This document shows, in pieces, positions 1-8,286 of a stretch of 64,000 nt of DNA (position 1 is its first letter; every line of letters begins with the position of its first letter). The DNA comes from Psychrobacter sp. MF31. GTDB lineage: Bacteria > Pseudomonadota > Gammaproteobacteria > Pseudomonadales > Moraxellaceae. Location: the NCBI RefSeq assembly GCF_012847335.1, contig NZ_JABBDX010000001.1:620001-684000 (forward strand), in the 5' to 3' direction. Both the position numbers and the translations under genes were made by a program. Below the pieces are notes generated by a model that had not been told where the DNA came from, made no database searches, and saw only the letters and a list, made by a program, of their open reading frames with translations.

Positions 1-642
1 AAGGTGGGTAGGTTTGGTTGGAAAGCCATCAATCCAAGCCTTCGCGTTCAAAATGCCAATGCCATGTCACAAGATATGGGGCTAACTTCCTCGGTATTTT
101 TAGCGCCCAATTGCACGGTCAATCAGCCAAGCTGCTGGACGCTACCAAATGGCGGTAGCCCTGAAGTTAGCGACAGCGTTCTTGATGCGGTGACCGACTT
201 TATGACCGCCCTTGCCGTTCCCGACCGCCGGATTGACAATTTAGCCACCTTTAATGAAGGCGCTCAGCTTTTTGATGATGTGGGCTGCGCAAGCTGTCAC
301 ATCCCTAAGCAAAAAACTGGTAACAGCCCGCGCTTTGCCCTACTTGCCAATCAAGTGATTTACCCTTACACCGATTTATTTCTTCATGATATGGGCGCAG
401 GACTTGATGATGGCGTGAAGGAAAAAGGCGCGGAAAGCTTTGAATGGCGAACGCCGCCGCTTTGGGGCATTGGCATTACTGCAAAAGACCAAAACGCGCG
501 CTTTTTGCATGACGGCCGCGCAAGCTCAATCACCGACGCCGTTCTTTGGCATGGCGGTGAAGCAGCAACAGCAAAATCGCGATTTGAAAAACTGGACGAT
601 AGCAAAAAGCAAACGCTGCTTAACTTTATTAACCGGATTTAA
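1..642 (+). CDS. di-haem oxidoreductase family protein (DUF1111-type c-type cytochrome), 3' part
   Basis: The reading frame is already open at base 1, so only the C-terminal ~213 residues are present. The start motif GRFGWKA, the haem-binding CASCH (about bases 289-303) and the late FLHDGRA...WHGGEA segment are typical of the DUF1111 di-haem oxidoreductase family, related to di-haem cytochrome c peroxidases. Family members are periplasmic or lipid-anchored and often sit beside imelysin-type iron-uptake genes. Only one CxxCH is in this fragment; the other would lie upstream of the window. The substrate is unknown. A strong terminator follows at once, so this is the last gene of its transcript. 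Confidence 0.8.
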   Translation, partial: KVGRFGWKAINPSLRVQNANAMSQDMGLTSSVFLAPNCTVNQPSCWTLPNGGSPEVSDSVLDAVTDFMTALAVPDRRIDNLATFNEGAQLFDDVGCASCHIPKQKTGNSPRFALLANQVIYPYTDLFLHDMGAGLDDGVKEKGAESFEWRTPPLWGIGITAKDQNARFLHDGRASSITDAVLWHGGEAATAKSRFEKLDDSKKQTLLNFINRI

Positions 643-660
643 ATTTTTTAGCATTTAATA

Positions 661-697
661 AAAACCCTAGAACACGTCAATTGCTCTAGGGTTTTTT
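661..697. terminator. bidirectional rho-independent terminator
   Basis: An 11-bp stem (AAAACCCTAGA / TCTAGGGTTTT) is followed by a T-run on both strands. It separates the di-haem oxidoreductase gene from the convergent folD-psiE operon. Confidence 0.85.
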
Positions 698-738
698 ATG
701 GTGGTTTAAATTTGAAGCCGTTTAATTTAAATAGGCAT

Positions 739-1212
739 TTAAACTTTCGGCGGATTGCTCTCTTGTTTCACCGGATGCTGGTAGTCGGCAAGCGTATCCT
801 CTGGGCTACCAAAGGTTTTTGCCGTCCATGTCAAAATCACCACCGAACCACTTAACGCCAAAATCGCAATCGAAATCGTTGCAAGCAGCCACAAGTGAAA
901 ATAATCTGAAACGGCTTGAACATCAACCACCAAATGCCGCGACAGCGCAGTGATGGCAATAAAAATTAAAAACTGAACTGGCAGTCGGTGGGTTTTAAAA
1001 TAAATGCCAATCATCGCGAGCAATTCAAGGTAAATAAACAGCAGCAAGATGTCTTTTAAATCTGCCGCGCCCTTTTGAAGAATGACAACAAACTCTTTTC
1101 CTGCCGTCCAAACCACCACCACGGTAATTAAAAATAAAATTGCATAGTGGCATAGATCAACAAAGGTACGACCTGCCGACTGTAGCGACGCGGGGCAATG
1201 GCGATTACTCAT
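739..1212 (-). CDS. psiE: phosphate-starvation-inducible PsiE family membrane protein
   Basis: This 157-residue protein has about four hydrophobic helices (roughly residues 22-37, 54-72, 77-91 and 106-130). The central block LLLFIYLELLAMIGIYFKTHRLP and the following SRHLVVD segment are characteristic of the PsiE family, inner-membrane proteins of unknown biochemical role first linked to phosphate starvation in E. coli. The ATG is one base beyond the folD stop, so the two are almost certainly co-transcribed and translationally coupled. No pho box was identified. The family call is secure; the function is not known. Confidence 0.8.
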   Translation of the reverse strand: MSNRHCPASLQSAGRTFVDLCHYAILFLITVVVVWTAGKEFVVILQKGAADLKDILLLFIYLELLAMIGIYFKTHRLPVQFLIFIAITALSRHLVVDVQAVSDYFHLWLLATISIAILALSGSVVILTWTAKTFGSPEDTLADYQHPVKQESNPPKV

Positions 1213-1213
1213 A

Positions 1214-2164
1214 TCAGCTCATAATATCGACATCAAGCCCCGCCGCTTTTTCAGCAGCAGCAACTGTTTGGCGAATCAACGTGTTAATGGTCATAGGACC
1301 AACGCCACCTGGAACTGGCGTATAAGCGCTCGCTACCTTTTCTAATCCGGAAAGCTCAATATCGCCAACGCCGCCTGATTCGGTTGGATGGAATCCAGCA
1401 TCAACCACGACCGCACCTTGTTTAATCCATTCAGCGCGAATCAATTCTGGAACGCCTACCGCCCCTACAATGATATCGGCGCGCTTCACAAAACTTGCCA
1501 AATCTTGGCTTTTTGAATGGCAAATCGTCACCGTACAATTGGCATTCAATAGCATCATCGCCATTGGTTTTCCTAAGATTGGGCTGCGACCCACCACAAC
1601 GGCTTCTTTACCAGCAAGATCAATGCCATAATGATTCAGCAGATGCATGATACCTTGTGGCGTACACGAGCCAAACGCCGCCTCACCCATACTCATGCGC
1701 CCAAAACCAAGACAAGTTACGCCATCAACATCTTTATCAAGGTCGATTTGCTCAAAGCAGGCGCGCTCATCGATGTGGCTTGGCACTGGATGCTGAAGTA
1801 AAATGCCGTGAACGTCTGGATTATGATTTAACTCATCAATTTTGGCTTTGAGCTCCTCAGTCGTGGTCGCGCTTGGCATCTCAACTTTCATCGAATCCAT
1901 GCCAACGCGCTTGCAAGCATTGCCTTTCATGCGAACATAGGTGGCAGAAGCGGGGTCATCACCAACCAAAATCGTCGCTAAAATCGGCGTTCGACCCGTT
2001 TTTTGCTTTAAATTTTCTACGCGAGCGCTTAAGTTTGCTTCAATTTTTTTTGCCAGTGCCTTACCATCAAGCACCAAAGCCGATGCAGTTTCGGTCGTTG
2101 GCGTAGTCGTTGACATCCGGTTTGAATCATCATTAGACGTTACAGTAATCTCAGCTTGTGACAT
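1214..2164 (-). CDS. folD: bifunctional methylenetetrahydrofolate dehydrogenase / cyclohydrolase
   Basis: FolD interconverts 5,10-methylene-THF and 10-formyl-THF with NADP in the cytosol, supplying one-carbon units. Visible signatures are the YVxxK motif with catalytic Lys (about residue 80), SCTPQG, the NADP-binding [12 protein letters not shown] and the C-terminal [10 protein letters not shown]. The start at 2164 was chosen because GGAG lies about 7 bases upstream; the longer frame to 2191 has no such site. The 316-residue product is about 30 residues longer than the usual family length because of a Ser/Thr-rich N-terminal extension; an internal Met (residue 17) could be an alternative start. 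The usual Q-L-P active-site segment reads Q-H-P here. It is followed directly by psiE. Confidence 0.96.
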   Translation of the reverse strand: MSQAEITVTSNDDSNRMSTTTPTTETASALVLDGKALAKKIEANLSARVENLKQKTGRTPILATILVGDDPASATYVRMKGNACKRVGMDSMKVEMPSATTTEELKAKIDELNHNPDVHGILLQHPVPSHIDERACFEQIDLDKDVDGVTCLGFGRMSMGEAAFGSCTPQGIMHLLNHYGIDLAGKEAVVVGRSPILGKPMAMMLLNANCTVTICHSKSQDLASFVKRADIIVGAVGVPELIRAEWIKQGAVVVDAGFHPTESGGVGDIELSGLEKVASAYTPVPGGVGPMTINTLIRQTVAAAEKAAGLDVDIMS

Positions 2165-2386
2165 AGCAGCTCCATAGATAAAGCGCGGCAAAGTAGCGCA
2201 AAATTGAGCCTTATTGTACCTATCTTAAGGTCAAAAACCCACCCGAAAGCCTGATTTTCGCGCAAATTCTCCCAAAAAAACTCATACGCTTAAGTCAGCA
2301 ATAATTTCTTATTTTTTATCTTTAATAAAATAATTCAACAAAATCAATAGCAAGCTAACAATTGCGCAAATTTATAAAAAAATGAC

Positions 2387-2414
2387 TTGTAATTTAAAAA
2401 ATATTTGCTAATAT
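2387..2414 (+). promoter_or_regulatory. sigma70-type promoter of tRNA-Cys
   Basis: TTGTAA (2387-2392) and TAATAT (2409-2414) are separated by 16 bases and lie 15 bases before the tRNA. The spacing and position fit a vegetative promoter. Confidence 0.6.
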
Positions 2415-2428
2415 GGGTCACCTTGATG

Positions 2429-2502
2429 GGCTGGATGGCAGAGTGGTCATGCAGCGGACTGCAACTCCGTTAACGCCGGTTCGATTCCGACTCCAGCCTC
2501 CA
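2429..2502 (+). tRNA. tRNA-Cys (anticodon GCA)
   Basis: The 7-bp acceptor stem GGCTGGA / TCCAGCC, the anticodon arm CGGA-CTGCAAC-TCCG with GCA, the T-loop GGTTCGATTCC and an encoded CCA (2500-2502) all fold as a standard 74-base tRNA. Confidence 0.95.
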
Positions 2503-2528
2503 AATTTAAAAAAGTCGTTAAATTTTAC

Positions 2529-2556
2529 TTGCAATTTTAAAAAAGTAACCTATAAT
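2529..2556 (+). promoter_or_regulatory. sigma70-type promoter of tRNA-Leu
   Basis: TTGCAA (2529-2534), a 16-base spacer and TATAAT (2551-2556) lie about 50 bases before the tRNA-Leu. Each tRNA therefore seems to have its own promoter. Confidence 0.65.
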
Positions 2557-2606
2557 AGCGACCACTGAGTTAAGCAGCCAATCGCTGATACGCTCAATCA
2601 AGTTTT

Positions 2607-2693
2607 GCCCGGGTGGTGAAATTGGTAGACACAAGGGATTTAAAATCCCTCGCTAGCAATAGCGTGCCGGTTCAAGTCCGGCTCCGGGTACCA
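2607..2693 (+). tRNA. tRNA-Leu (anticodon TAA)
   Basis: This class II tRNA has acceptor stem GCCCGGG / TCCGGGT (G-U at both ends), anticodon stem GGGAT-TTAAA-ATCCC with TAA, a long variable arm and encoded CCA at 2691-2693. tRNA-Leu genes are common integration sites, and a decayed ORF follows. Confidence 0.95.
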
Positions 2694-2700
2694 TTATACA

Positions 2701-2736
2701 AAAGCCTTACAGTAAATATGCTGTAAGGCTTTTTTA
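2701..2736 (+). terminator. rho-independent terminator of tRNA-Leu
   Basis: A 12-bp perfect stem (AAAGCCTTACAG / CTGTAAGGCTTT) with an 8-base loop and T-run starts 8 bases after the tRNA. Confidence 0.9.
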
Positions 2737-2747
2737 TTATTTGAAAT

Positions 2748-3029
2748 TCAAAATGACATCCTTGCGCTTTGAGCAGCAAACTCCGATTTTGATACTTTCT
2801 TGATACTTAGACTAGGTAATGCGCTTAAATCTTCAATTTTAGCTTTGGTTACTACCCTGACTGAATGCAGAATATTTTCTAAAAATCCTGGTGTTTTTGA
2901 ACCGACCGTTGCTACATTGGCGTTATAAGTGGCGTTATCCTGGCTCACTACCATCGGTCTTTTTTTGGTAGTTACCACAATGGTTTCTAAAATCGAGCTC
3001 GCGGCTGTGTTCAAACGGCTTTGCTCGGC
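2748..3029 (-). pseudogene. decayed unidentified ORF downstream of tRNA-Leu
   Basis: An open frame of about 93 codons has no good ATG and no ribosome site; the earliest usable start is a TTG at 3014. Just upstream in the same frame a TAA at 3030-3032 separates it from a stretch reading ASVTISIDKKL, as if one longer gene had been interrupted. No family is recognised. Position directly after a tRNA-Leu terminator suggests a remnant of an inserted element, but no integrase or repeated tRNA end was seen. It could also be non-coding. Confidence 0.3.
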
Positions 3030-3032
3030 TTA

Positions 3033-3219
3033 GAGTTTTTTATCAATACTGATGGTAACACTGGCATTTTTTTAAACAAAAACGCCTACTGATGGCTACC
3101 AATAAGTTTTGGCATAACCGCTTCTTTAAAAATACTACAGGATGATCATCACAAGTTAAAAATTGGCTGATCATTGCAGCGTGAAGATAGCTTTTGCTAA
3201 GTTGCAACTTGGCTCACAA
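3033..3219. other. intergenic stretch, probably decayed sequence
   Basis: Short frames are open on the minus strand (for example one reading MISQFLTCDDHPVVF near 3180) but none has a convincing start or family match. Together with 2748-3029 this makes about 500 bases of apparently decayed DNA between tRNA-Leu and the carboxypeptidase gene. Confidence 0.4.
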
Positions 3220-4458
3220 TTATGAGCTCAGCAAAAGCCCTTCAGCGGAAATCAAATCGGGCGTGATGGTTGGATAATGAGTAAAGGTCAAACTAAACCC
3301 TAGCTTAGAATCAAGCGCTAACGGCTTGATTTGGCACTCAGCGCCAAGCGGAAAGCTTTGTTTATTGGCAATATGACCAAAGCCAAACCCGCTATAAATC
3401 GGCAGTTTGGTTAACTCAAAAAGCTGCTGAACGACCACCGCCATATCATAGCGCGGGTCATAAGCATCCTTACTAAAGCCGGACAACGCCCCAAACACAA
3501 TCGCTTGCTGACCTTTAAACGCGCCTGCCAAATACAAATCATAAAGCATCCGCTCAACGCGGTAAGGCGTCTCGCCCACCTCTTCTAAAAAGACAATGCC
3601 GCCGTCGATTTTTGGTAAAAACTCACTGCCAGCCAGCGCCGATACCACACTTAAATTGCCGCCCCAAATCGTCCCTTGAATCACTTGCTCAGGATTTTTT
3701 GCTAAAATCATTGGCAGCGATTTTGCGGTTAAATCGGGTTTTTGAACGTTGACGGTAAGTTTAGGCGTCGTCAACGCGGTGACAAATTGCCGTATGGTAT
3801 TGCTATCGGGCGTCACTTTACCAAATTCGCTATTAAGCATGGGCGCGGCAAGCGAGCTCATGCCCCCTTTTGCCAGTAACGCACACTGAATCGCGGTCAC
3901 ATCGCTAAATCCCGCTAAAATTGTTCCGTGATCCTTTAACACCCGACCCAAAGCTGCCCAATCAATCAGCGGTAATAATCGCATTGCGCCATAGCCGCCG
4001 CCGACGCCCATCAGCAATTTGGGCGCAGCAATACCGCTGGTTGCGATATTTTGCAAATCACTTGCCCGCTGACGATCTGTTCCTGCAAAGCGTAAATACT
4101 GCCGATTGACAATCTCAGGATTTTTAATATCAAATCCTGCGCAAGCCAGCCTCAATAGCGCGCGTTTATTGCGAACCACATCACTACTGACGTTCGAGCT
4201 GCCAAATAGCCGAGTTTCAACCGTAGGTAAAACGCATTGGCTGACTTTTACTACGGCATTAGAAAGCGGCGCCGTGGTTTCTTCTACTATGGTTTCATCT
4301 TTAGTTACCACTTGCAGATTTGCCAACTCAGCACCGCGAGCTGCCCCTGAACCTAGCAACCACCCTGCTGCTGAATAACCGCCCAACCGCGTTAAAAACT
4401 GCCGCCGATTGAGCTTAGAGGTATTTTCGGTGTGAGCGTCCGCAACTGCCTTATTCAT
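3220..4458 (-). CDS. Tat-exported LD-carboxypeptidase (peptidase S66 family)
   Basis: The protein resembles murein tetrapeptide LD-carboxypeptidases, which remove the terminal D-Ala from peptidoglycan tetrapeptides. S66 features are GVGGGYGAMRLLP, the nucleophile-containing GFSDVTA, the EEVGE loop with a likely catalytic Glu, and the FGFGHI segment with the catalytic His. The N-terminus carries RRQFL (residues 18-22), then a hydrophobic stretch and small residues (GSGAARGAELA), a textbook twin-arginine signal. The 412-residue length exceeds the usual ~300 because of this leader and some spacer. Classic LdcA of E. coli is cytoplasmic, so export is notable. It is monocistronic, divergent from the ykvA-like gene. 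Confidence 0.88.
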   Translation of the reverse strand: MNKAVADAHTENTSKLNRRQFLTRLGGYSAAGWLLGSGAARGAELANLQVVTKDETIVEETTAPLSNAVVKVSQCVLPTVETRLFGSSNVSSDVVRNKRALLRLACAGFDIKNPEIVNRQYLRFAGTDRQRASDLQNIATSGIAAPKLLMGVGGGYGAMRLLPLIDWAALGRVLKDHGTILAGFSDVTAIQCALLAKGGMSSLAAPMLNSEFGKVTPDSNTIRQFVTALTTPKLTVNVQKPDLTAKSLPMILAKNPEQVIQGTIWGGNLSVVSALAGSEFLPKIDGGIVFLEEVGETPYRVERMLYDLYLAGAFKGQQAIVFGALSGFSKDAYDPRYDMAVVVQQLFELTKLPIYSGFGFGHIANKQSFPLGAECQIKPLALDSKLGFSLTFTHYPTITPDLISAEGLLLSS

Positions 4459-4745
4459 TACTATGTCATTACTACTTTTTAATTGCTAAATTTCTCTGCG
4501 CCAATACCGCAAGTTTTAGGATTACTTAACCGTTACTTGACAGATAAGGTTACTTAATTTTTTATATTCACTATAACAAATCATTAACCAATCTCATTTG
4601 CTATTAGCGCAAAACTGTTGTTATAGTAGCAAAAATGCGTGACGAAAATCAGCTCAATTTACCTTTCTTAATGGTGATTTTTGCTTGACCGCTTTTAAAA
4701 ATATAATTCTAAATTCCATAACGACAATAACTAGGAGCCAATTTC

Positions 4746-5474
4746 ATGACTGATAATAATTCGACCAAAGATAAAGATACTGCAGCAAATGCTCAAACCG
4801 ATCATCAAAAAGATAGCGCTGCCAATGACCAAGCAACTCATTCAGCACAAAGTTCGTCGTCAATCTCTGATAACAAAACAGACAACCAAACGGCAAAAAA
4901 CGACAGTGATAAAAACCAAGATAGCAGCGCTGACAAAAACAAAGTAGCAGATAGCGCAAAAGATAAAGACGATGATCAAGACAGCAAAGCTCAAAGCAGC
5001 AAAGACAGCGACAACGCTTCAAAATCTGATAAAAAAGACGATGCTAAGAAATCCAGTGACCAAGCCATTGATCAAGACAGTGACGTTGACGATAAAGACA
5101 AAAAGCTGCTCGGCGCGGATATGGAATTTATCATTAAAGAAGAAGAAAAAATCAAAGAAAAGCTTAAAGACAGCATTCACCTTGAGCGCTTTACCACTGA
5201 TATTTCCTTATTTATCAGCTTAATTAAAGACTACTATCAAGGCAACTATCGTAAAATCCCTTATAAATCCATCTCATCGATTGTTATTGGTTTGGTTTAT
5301 ATTTTAAATCCGATTGATATTATCCCTGATTTTATTCCAGTGATCGGTTATGTTGATGATGCGTTAGTGATTGCGTTTTGCTTAAAAATGGTTGAAAAGG
5401 ACTTGCTTGAATACCAAGCTTGGAAAGAGCAGCAAGGCGACAGCGACTCCAAAGCTAAAAAACAAGACGCTTAA
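4746..5474 (+). CDS. YkvA family (DUF1232) protein with low-complexity N-terminus
   Basis: The C-terminal part (about residues 165-220) has the DUF1232/YkvA signature YILNPIDIIPDFIPVIGYVDDALVIAF, a short membrane-associated helical domain of unknown function. The first ~120 residues are almost entirely Asp, Ser, Lys, Gln, Asn and Ala, followed by a charged helix (EFIIKEEEKIKEKLKDS). The start is supported by AGGAG about 10 bases upstream. The soluble, highly charged N-terminal region looks disordered. It stands alone, closed by a terminator. Confidence 0.8.
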   Translation: MTDNNSTKDKDTAANAQTDHQKDSAANDQATHSAQSSSSISDNKTDNQTAKNDSDKNQDSSADKNKVADSAKDKDDDQDSKAQSSKDSDNASKSDKKDDAKKSSDQAIDQDSDVDDKDKKLLGADMEFIIKEEEKIKEKLKDSIHLERFTTDISLFISLIKDYYQGNYRKIPYKSISSIVIGLVYILNPIDIIPDFIPVIGYVDDALVIAFCLKMVEKDLLEYQAWKEQQGDSDSKAKKQDA

Positions 5475-5490
5475 TTTTTATTTTTTCGAT

Positions 5491-5532
5491 AAAAAAACAA
5501 TCATGGCTATTACGGCGATGATTGTTTTTTTT
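5491..5532. terminator. bidirectional rho-independent terminator
   Basis: AAAAAACAATCAT pairs with ATGATTGTTTTTT around a ~13-base loop, giving T-runs on both strands. It ends the ykvA-like gene and the convergent membrane-protein gene. Confidence 0.75.
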
Positions 5533-5554
5533 ATAAAGATGTATTTATTAACCC

Positions 5555-5860
5555 CTAATTTGGAACGTCATAATTGGCATTTTCAGGATTGATGCCAAAT
5601 GAAAAGACAAACGTTGCCGCCAAACTATTAATAATAATAAACATCACATCCAATGAGTTGTGACCTAAAATAAAGCGACCAATTAAAAACGAGATGATGA
5701 GCATCAACACAAAAAACCCGCCCAAATAGCTTAAAATCACCGGATGGGTTAAGCGATACGGTGTCTTTGGGGCGGGCTTGTTGCCAAGCACTTTGGTGCG
5801 AATGAACCATCCTGCCATATAAGCTAAACCGCCTAAAATCACATATCCCAAAAAGTTCAT
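5555..5860 (-). CDS. small hypothetical membrane protein
   Basis: The product is 101 residues with about three or four hydrophobic helices (roughly 3-20, 42-64 and 67-90), the first followed by RTKVLGNKPAPKT. No family is recognised. It lies 15 bases downstream of the lipoprotein gene on the same strand, so both probably form a two-gene transcript. Membrane topology is all that can be said. Confidence 0.65.
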   Translation of the reverse strand: MNFLGYVILGGLAYMAGWFIRTKVLGNKPAPKTPYRLTHPVILSYLGGFFVLMLIISFLIGRFILGHNSLDVMFIIINSLAATFVFSFGINPENANYDVPN

Positions 5861-5875
5861 TGCTGCTGCCCTATT

Positions 5876-6481
5876 TTATTTTAATGATTTTGAACCGCTA
5901 TTATTGCTGTCATTTACGTTATCAATCACGATATTGGCATGCGGATTTGCCAAAATATCAACATTAACGTCATCGCAATCGACTTTATAAATGGTATTAG
6001 CGCCTTTATAAATAAATGCCAAATATTCACTGTCTAAAAGTGGATCGATATTGGCATAAGCTGGCAAAACGTGCGCCATAACCAGCTGCTTATCAGGGCG
6101 CGCAATTACGGCGTCCACATTGTCCGGATCAATTGAAAAATAAGTTTTAAGATTGGCTTTATCAAGCGCTTCTAGCGGCTCAGGATTGTCCCAAACGCGA
6201 TTGGCACTTTTTGGCTCTTTCATTTGCATGACCCAAGCGCCATTTTGCTCACTGATTTTTATTTGTGCCGGTTCATCATGGCTTACGGTGTAGCAGCCAG
6301 AAAATACCGCCAAATCATTGGCTTTGGTATTGACTGCGGTATTGGTAGCCGTGTTATCTTGAGCAGATTTATTATCGCTACAGCCAGACAATAAAGCGCT
6401 TGCCGCCATTGACGAAAGCAATATCGTTAAGCTAGCAAGACGGCGATGGTCAAGATTTAAACTAAAGCAAGATAACATCAT
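5876..6481 (-). CDS. hypothetical lipoprotein
   Basis: The N-terminus has a long hydrophobic region ending in the lipobox ALLSGC (Cys at about residue 34), followed by an Asn/Thr/Ala-rich linker, as in bacterial lipoproteins. The mature domain of about 150 residues has no recognised motif; it contains two widely spaced Cys (CYTV and DCDD) that may form a disulfide. It is probably co-transcribed with the small membrane protein downstream. Function unknown. Confidence 0.7.
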   Translation of the reverse strand: MMLSCFSLNLDHRRLASLTILLSSMAASALLSGCSDNKSAQDNTATNTAVNTKANDLAVFSGCYTVSHDEPAQIKISEQNGAWVMQMKEPKSANRVWDNPEPLEALDKANLKTYFSIDPDNVDAVIARPDKQLVMAHVLPAYANIDPLLDSEYLAFIYKGANTIYKVDCDDVNVDILANPHANIVIDNVNDSNNSGSKSLK

Positions 6482-6672
6482 TCAGCGACCTTAATGTTGA
6501 GGTTGGCGTTTGCTGCCACAATGACGGTGAATTTAAAAAGTTTGAGTTAGGGATATTTTAACAGAAATTGGCATCCGTGTTTGCTGCTTACCACGATTTA
6601 TGCAAAAAAGCGCTTTTCCAAGTGAGCGTAAGATTTGCTATAATATCGGGAGTTGATAACCTTTGAGTCCTT

Positions 6673-8124
6673 ATGTCGCCAATTGATCCGTTAGCTTCCA
6701 AACCCAATACAACGATTGCCTATACCGATGGCGCCTGCAAAGGCAATCCAGGTAAGGGCGGCTGGGGGGCGCATTTGATATTTAGTGATGGTCAATCGCA
6801 AGACTTTTACGGGGGCGAGCCGCAAACGACCAACAACCGAATGGAGCTGCTTGGCGCGATTGCGGCGCTTGAATACAGCCCCCACCACGATGCGCTTGAG
6901 GTTTGGACAGATTCAGGCTATGTTAAAAAAGGCATCACTGAATGGCTTGCCGGCTGGAAAGCTCGAGGTTGGAAAACGTCGAGCAAGCAGCCCGTTGCCA
7001 ATCAAGACTTGTGGCAGCGCTTAGATCAGCTTTGCCAACATCGGCGCGTCAGTTGGCATTGGGTTAAAGGTCATGCAGGTCACGCAGGAAATGAGCTTGC
7101 CGATCAGCTTGCCAATCTTGGGGTCACCTCAAGTCATACGGACAATCCAGGTAAAAAAAAAGCAATGACTCAATCAACGGCGCCTTTAACCATGGATAAT
7201 GCGGACGCTCATAATGAGGGCTGGATCGGCTCAGACCCACTTGGGTTTGATATGATGGATGATGAGGATAGGTTAGAAGATGACGCTGAAATGTCTTCTG
7301 AGCCGTTAACGGCTGAGTCAGCAACCTATCAAAACGAAGCTGAGATCATACCGGAGTTTGACGGCGATACCAGCCGCGCCAATCCGTATTTTACGCCGCT
7401 GCTACCGACCCCCATTCATCAAAACCATCCCAACCGCCAACTGATTATGGATACCGAAACGACGGGGCTTGATGCGATGAATGGCGACCGCATCATTGAA
7501 GTGGGGATTGTTGAGCTGGTCGGTCGCAAATTTACGGGTGAAAAGCTTCACGTTTATATCAATCCTAATCGCGGTATGGATGAAGAAGTTATCCGAATTC
7601 ATGGGATTTCTGAGGCATTTTTGGCGGATAAGCCGACTTTTGAACAAATCGCCAAGGCGTTATTAGCATTTATGGAAGGCGCTGAGGTCATCGCTCACAA
7701 TGCCAGCTTTGATATGACGTTTTTATCGATGGAATTTGGCAAACTTGGCATTTATGATTTTGAGCGCCGAGTGACGGTTACTGACTCGCTTCAGCTTGCC
7801 AAACAGCAATATCCGGGACAAAAAAACACGCTAGATGCGCTCGTTCGCAGGCTTGATGTTGGCAAACAAGACCGAACCTTTCACGGGGCATTGCTTGACT
7901 CAGAGATTTTAGCTGAAGTTTATTTAGCGATGACCGGCGGTCAAGTATCGCTTGCCATTGAAGATGACGTTGCCGCTGATGGCAGCCAAACAACGCACGC
8001 GCAGTTTGCTAATCTAGCGCAATTGCTTGTGGCATCAAGTTCTGATTTAGCCGCGCAGGAGCATTGGCTGACAAGCTTAGCTTCGGACTATCCGGCGCTC
8101 AATGCTCAGCTTTCCCAGCAATAA
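6673..8124 (+). CDS. ribonuclease HI fused to DNA polymerase III epsilon subunit (DnaQ)
   Basis: One continuous frame encodes two enzymes. Residues ~12-155 are RNase HI, which removes RNA from RNA:DNA hybrids, with the catalytic acids in [16 protein letters not shown] (D19), NNRMELL (E58), VWTDSGYV (D80) and ELAD (D144). Residues ~160-255 are an acidic linker. Residues ~256-430 are a DEDDh proofreading exonuclease with IMDTETTGL (D260, E262), [10 protein letters not shown] and [11 protein letters not shown] (catalytic His and Asp). The last ~50 residues would hold the polymerase alpha contact. rnhA and dnaQ are neighbouring genes in many gammaproteobacteria; fusion makes the proofreading subunit carry an RNase H. 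No internal stop or frameshift is seen. The ribosome site is weak. Confidence 0.93.
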   Translation: MSPIDPLASKPNTTIAYTDGACKGNPGKGGWGAHLIFSDGQSQDFYGGEPQTTNNRMELLGAIAALEYSPHHDALEVWTDSGYVKKGITEWLAGWKARGWKTSSKQPVANQDLWQRLDQLCQHRRVSWHWVKGHAGHAGNELADQLANLGVTSSHTDNPGKKKAMTQSTAPLTMDNADAHNEGWIGSDPLGFDMMDDEDRLEDDAEMSSEPLTAESATYQNEAEIIPEFDGDTSRANPYFTPLLPTPIHQNHPNRQLIMDTETTGLDAMNGDRIIEVGIVELVGRKFTGEKLHVYINPNRGMDEEVIRIHGISEAFLADKPTFEQIAKALLAFMEGAEVIAHNASFDMTFLSMEFGKLGIYDFERRVTVTDSLQLAKQQYPGQKNTLDALVRRLDVGKQDRTFHGALLDSEILAEVYLAMTGGQVSLAIEDDVAADGSQTTHAQFANLAQLLVASSSDLAAQEHWLTSLASDYPALNAQLSQQ

Positions 8125-8286
8125 TCGCCAGATCATGATTTAGACAACAAAAGCTCAAGCTTAGGCATTGCTTTTCTTAGCAAAACCTTTTTTAATAGTC
8201 ACCACTATATCAATCATTTTTTTAATTGCTTTTAACCTTGAGGGCAGTCAAGCGCTGCTTTTTGAGTTAATTAGGGAACAATAACG

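Noticed and set aside
2601-3219. att site or integrase next to tRNA-Leu
   Set aside because: No second copy of the tRNA 3' end and no integrase gene were seen in the window.
4744-5022. 92-codon Cys/Leu-rich minus-strand ORF
   Set aside because: It is the complement of the Ser/Asp/Lys-rich repeat-like start of the YkvA gene, which creates a long open antisense frame.
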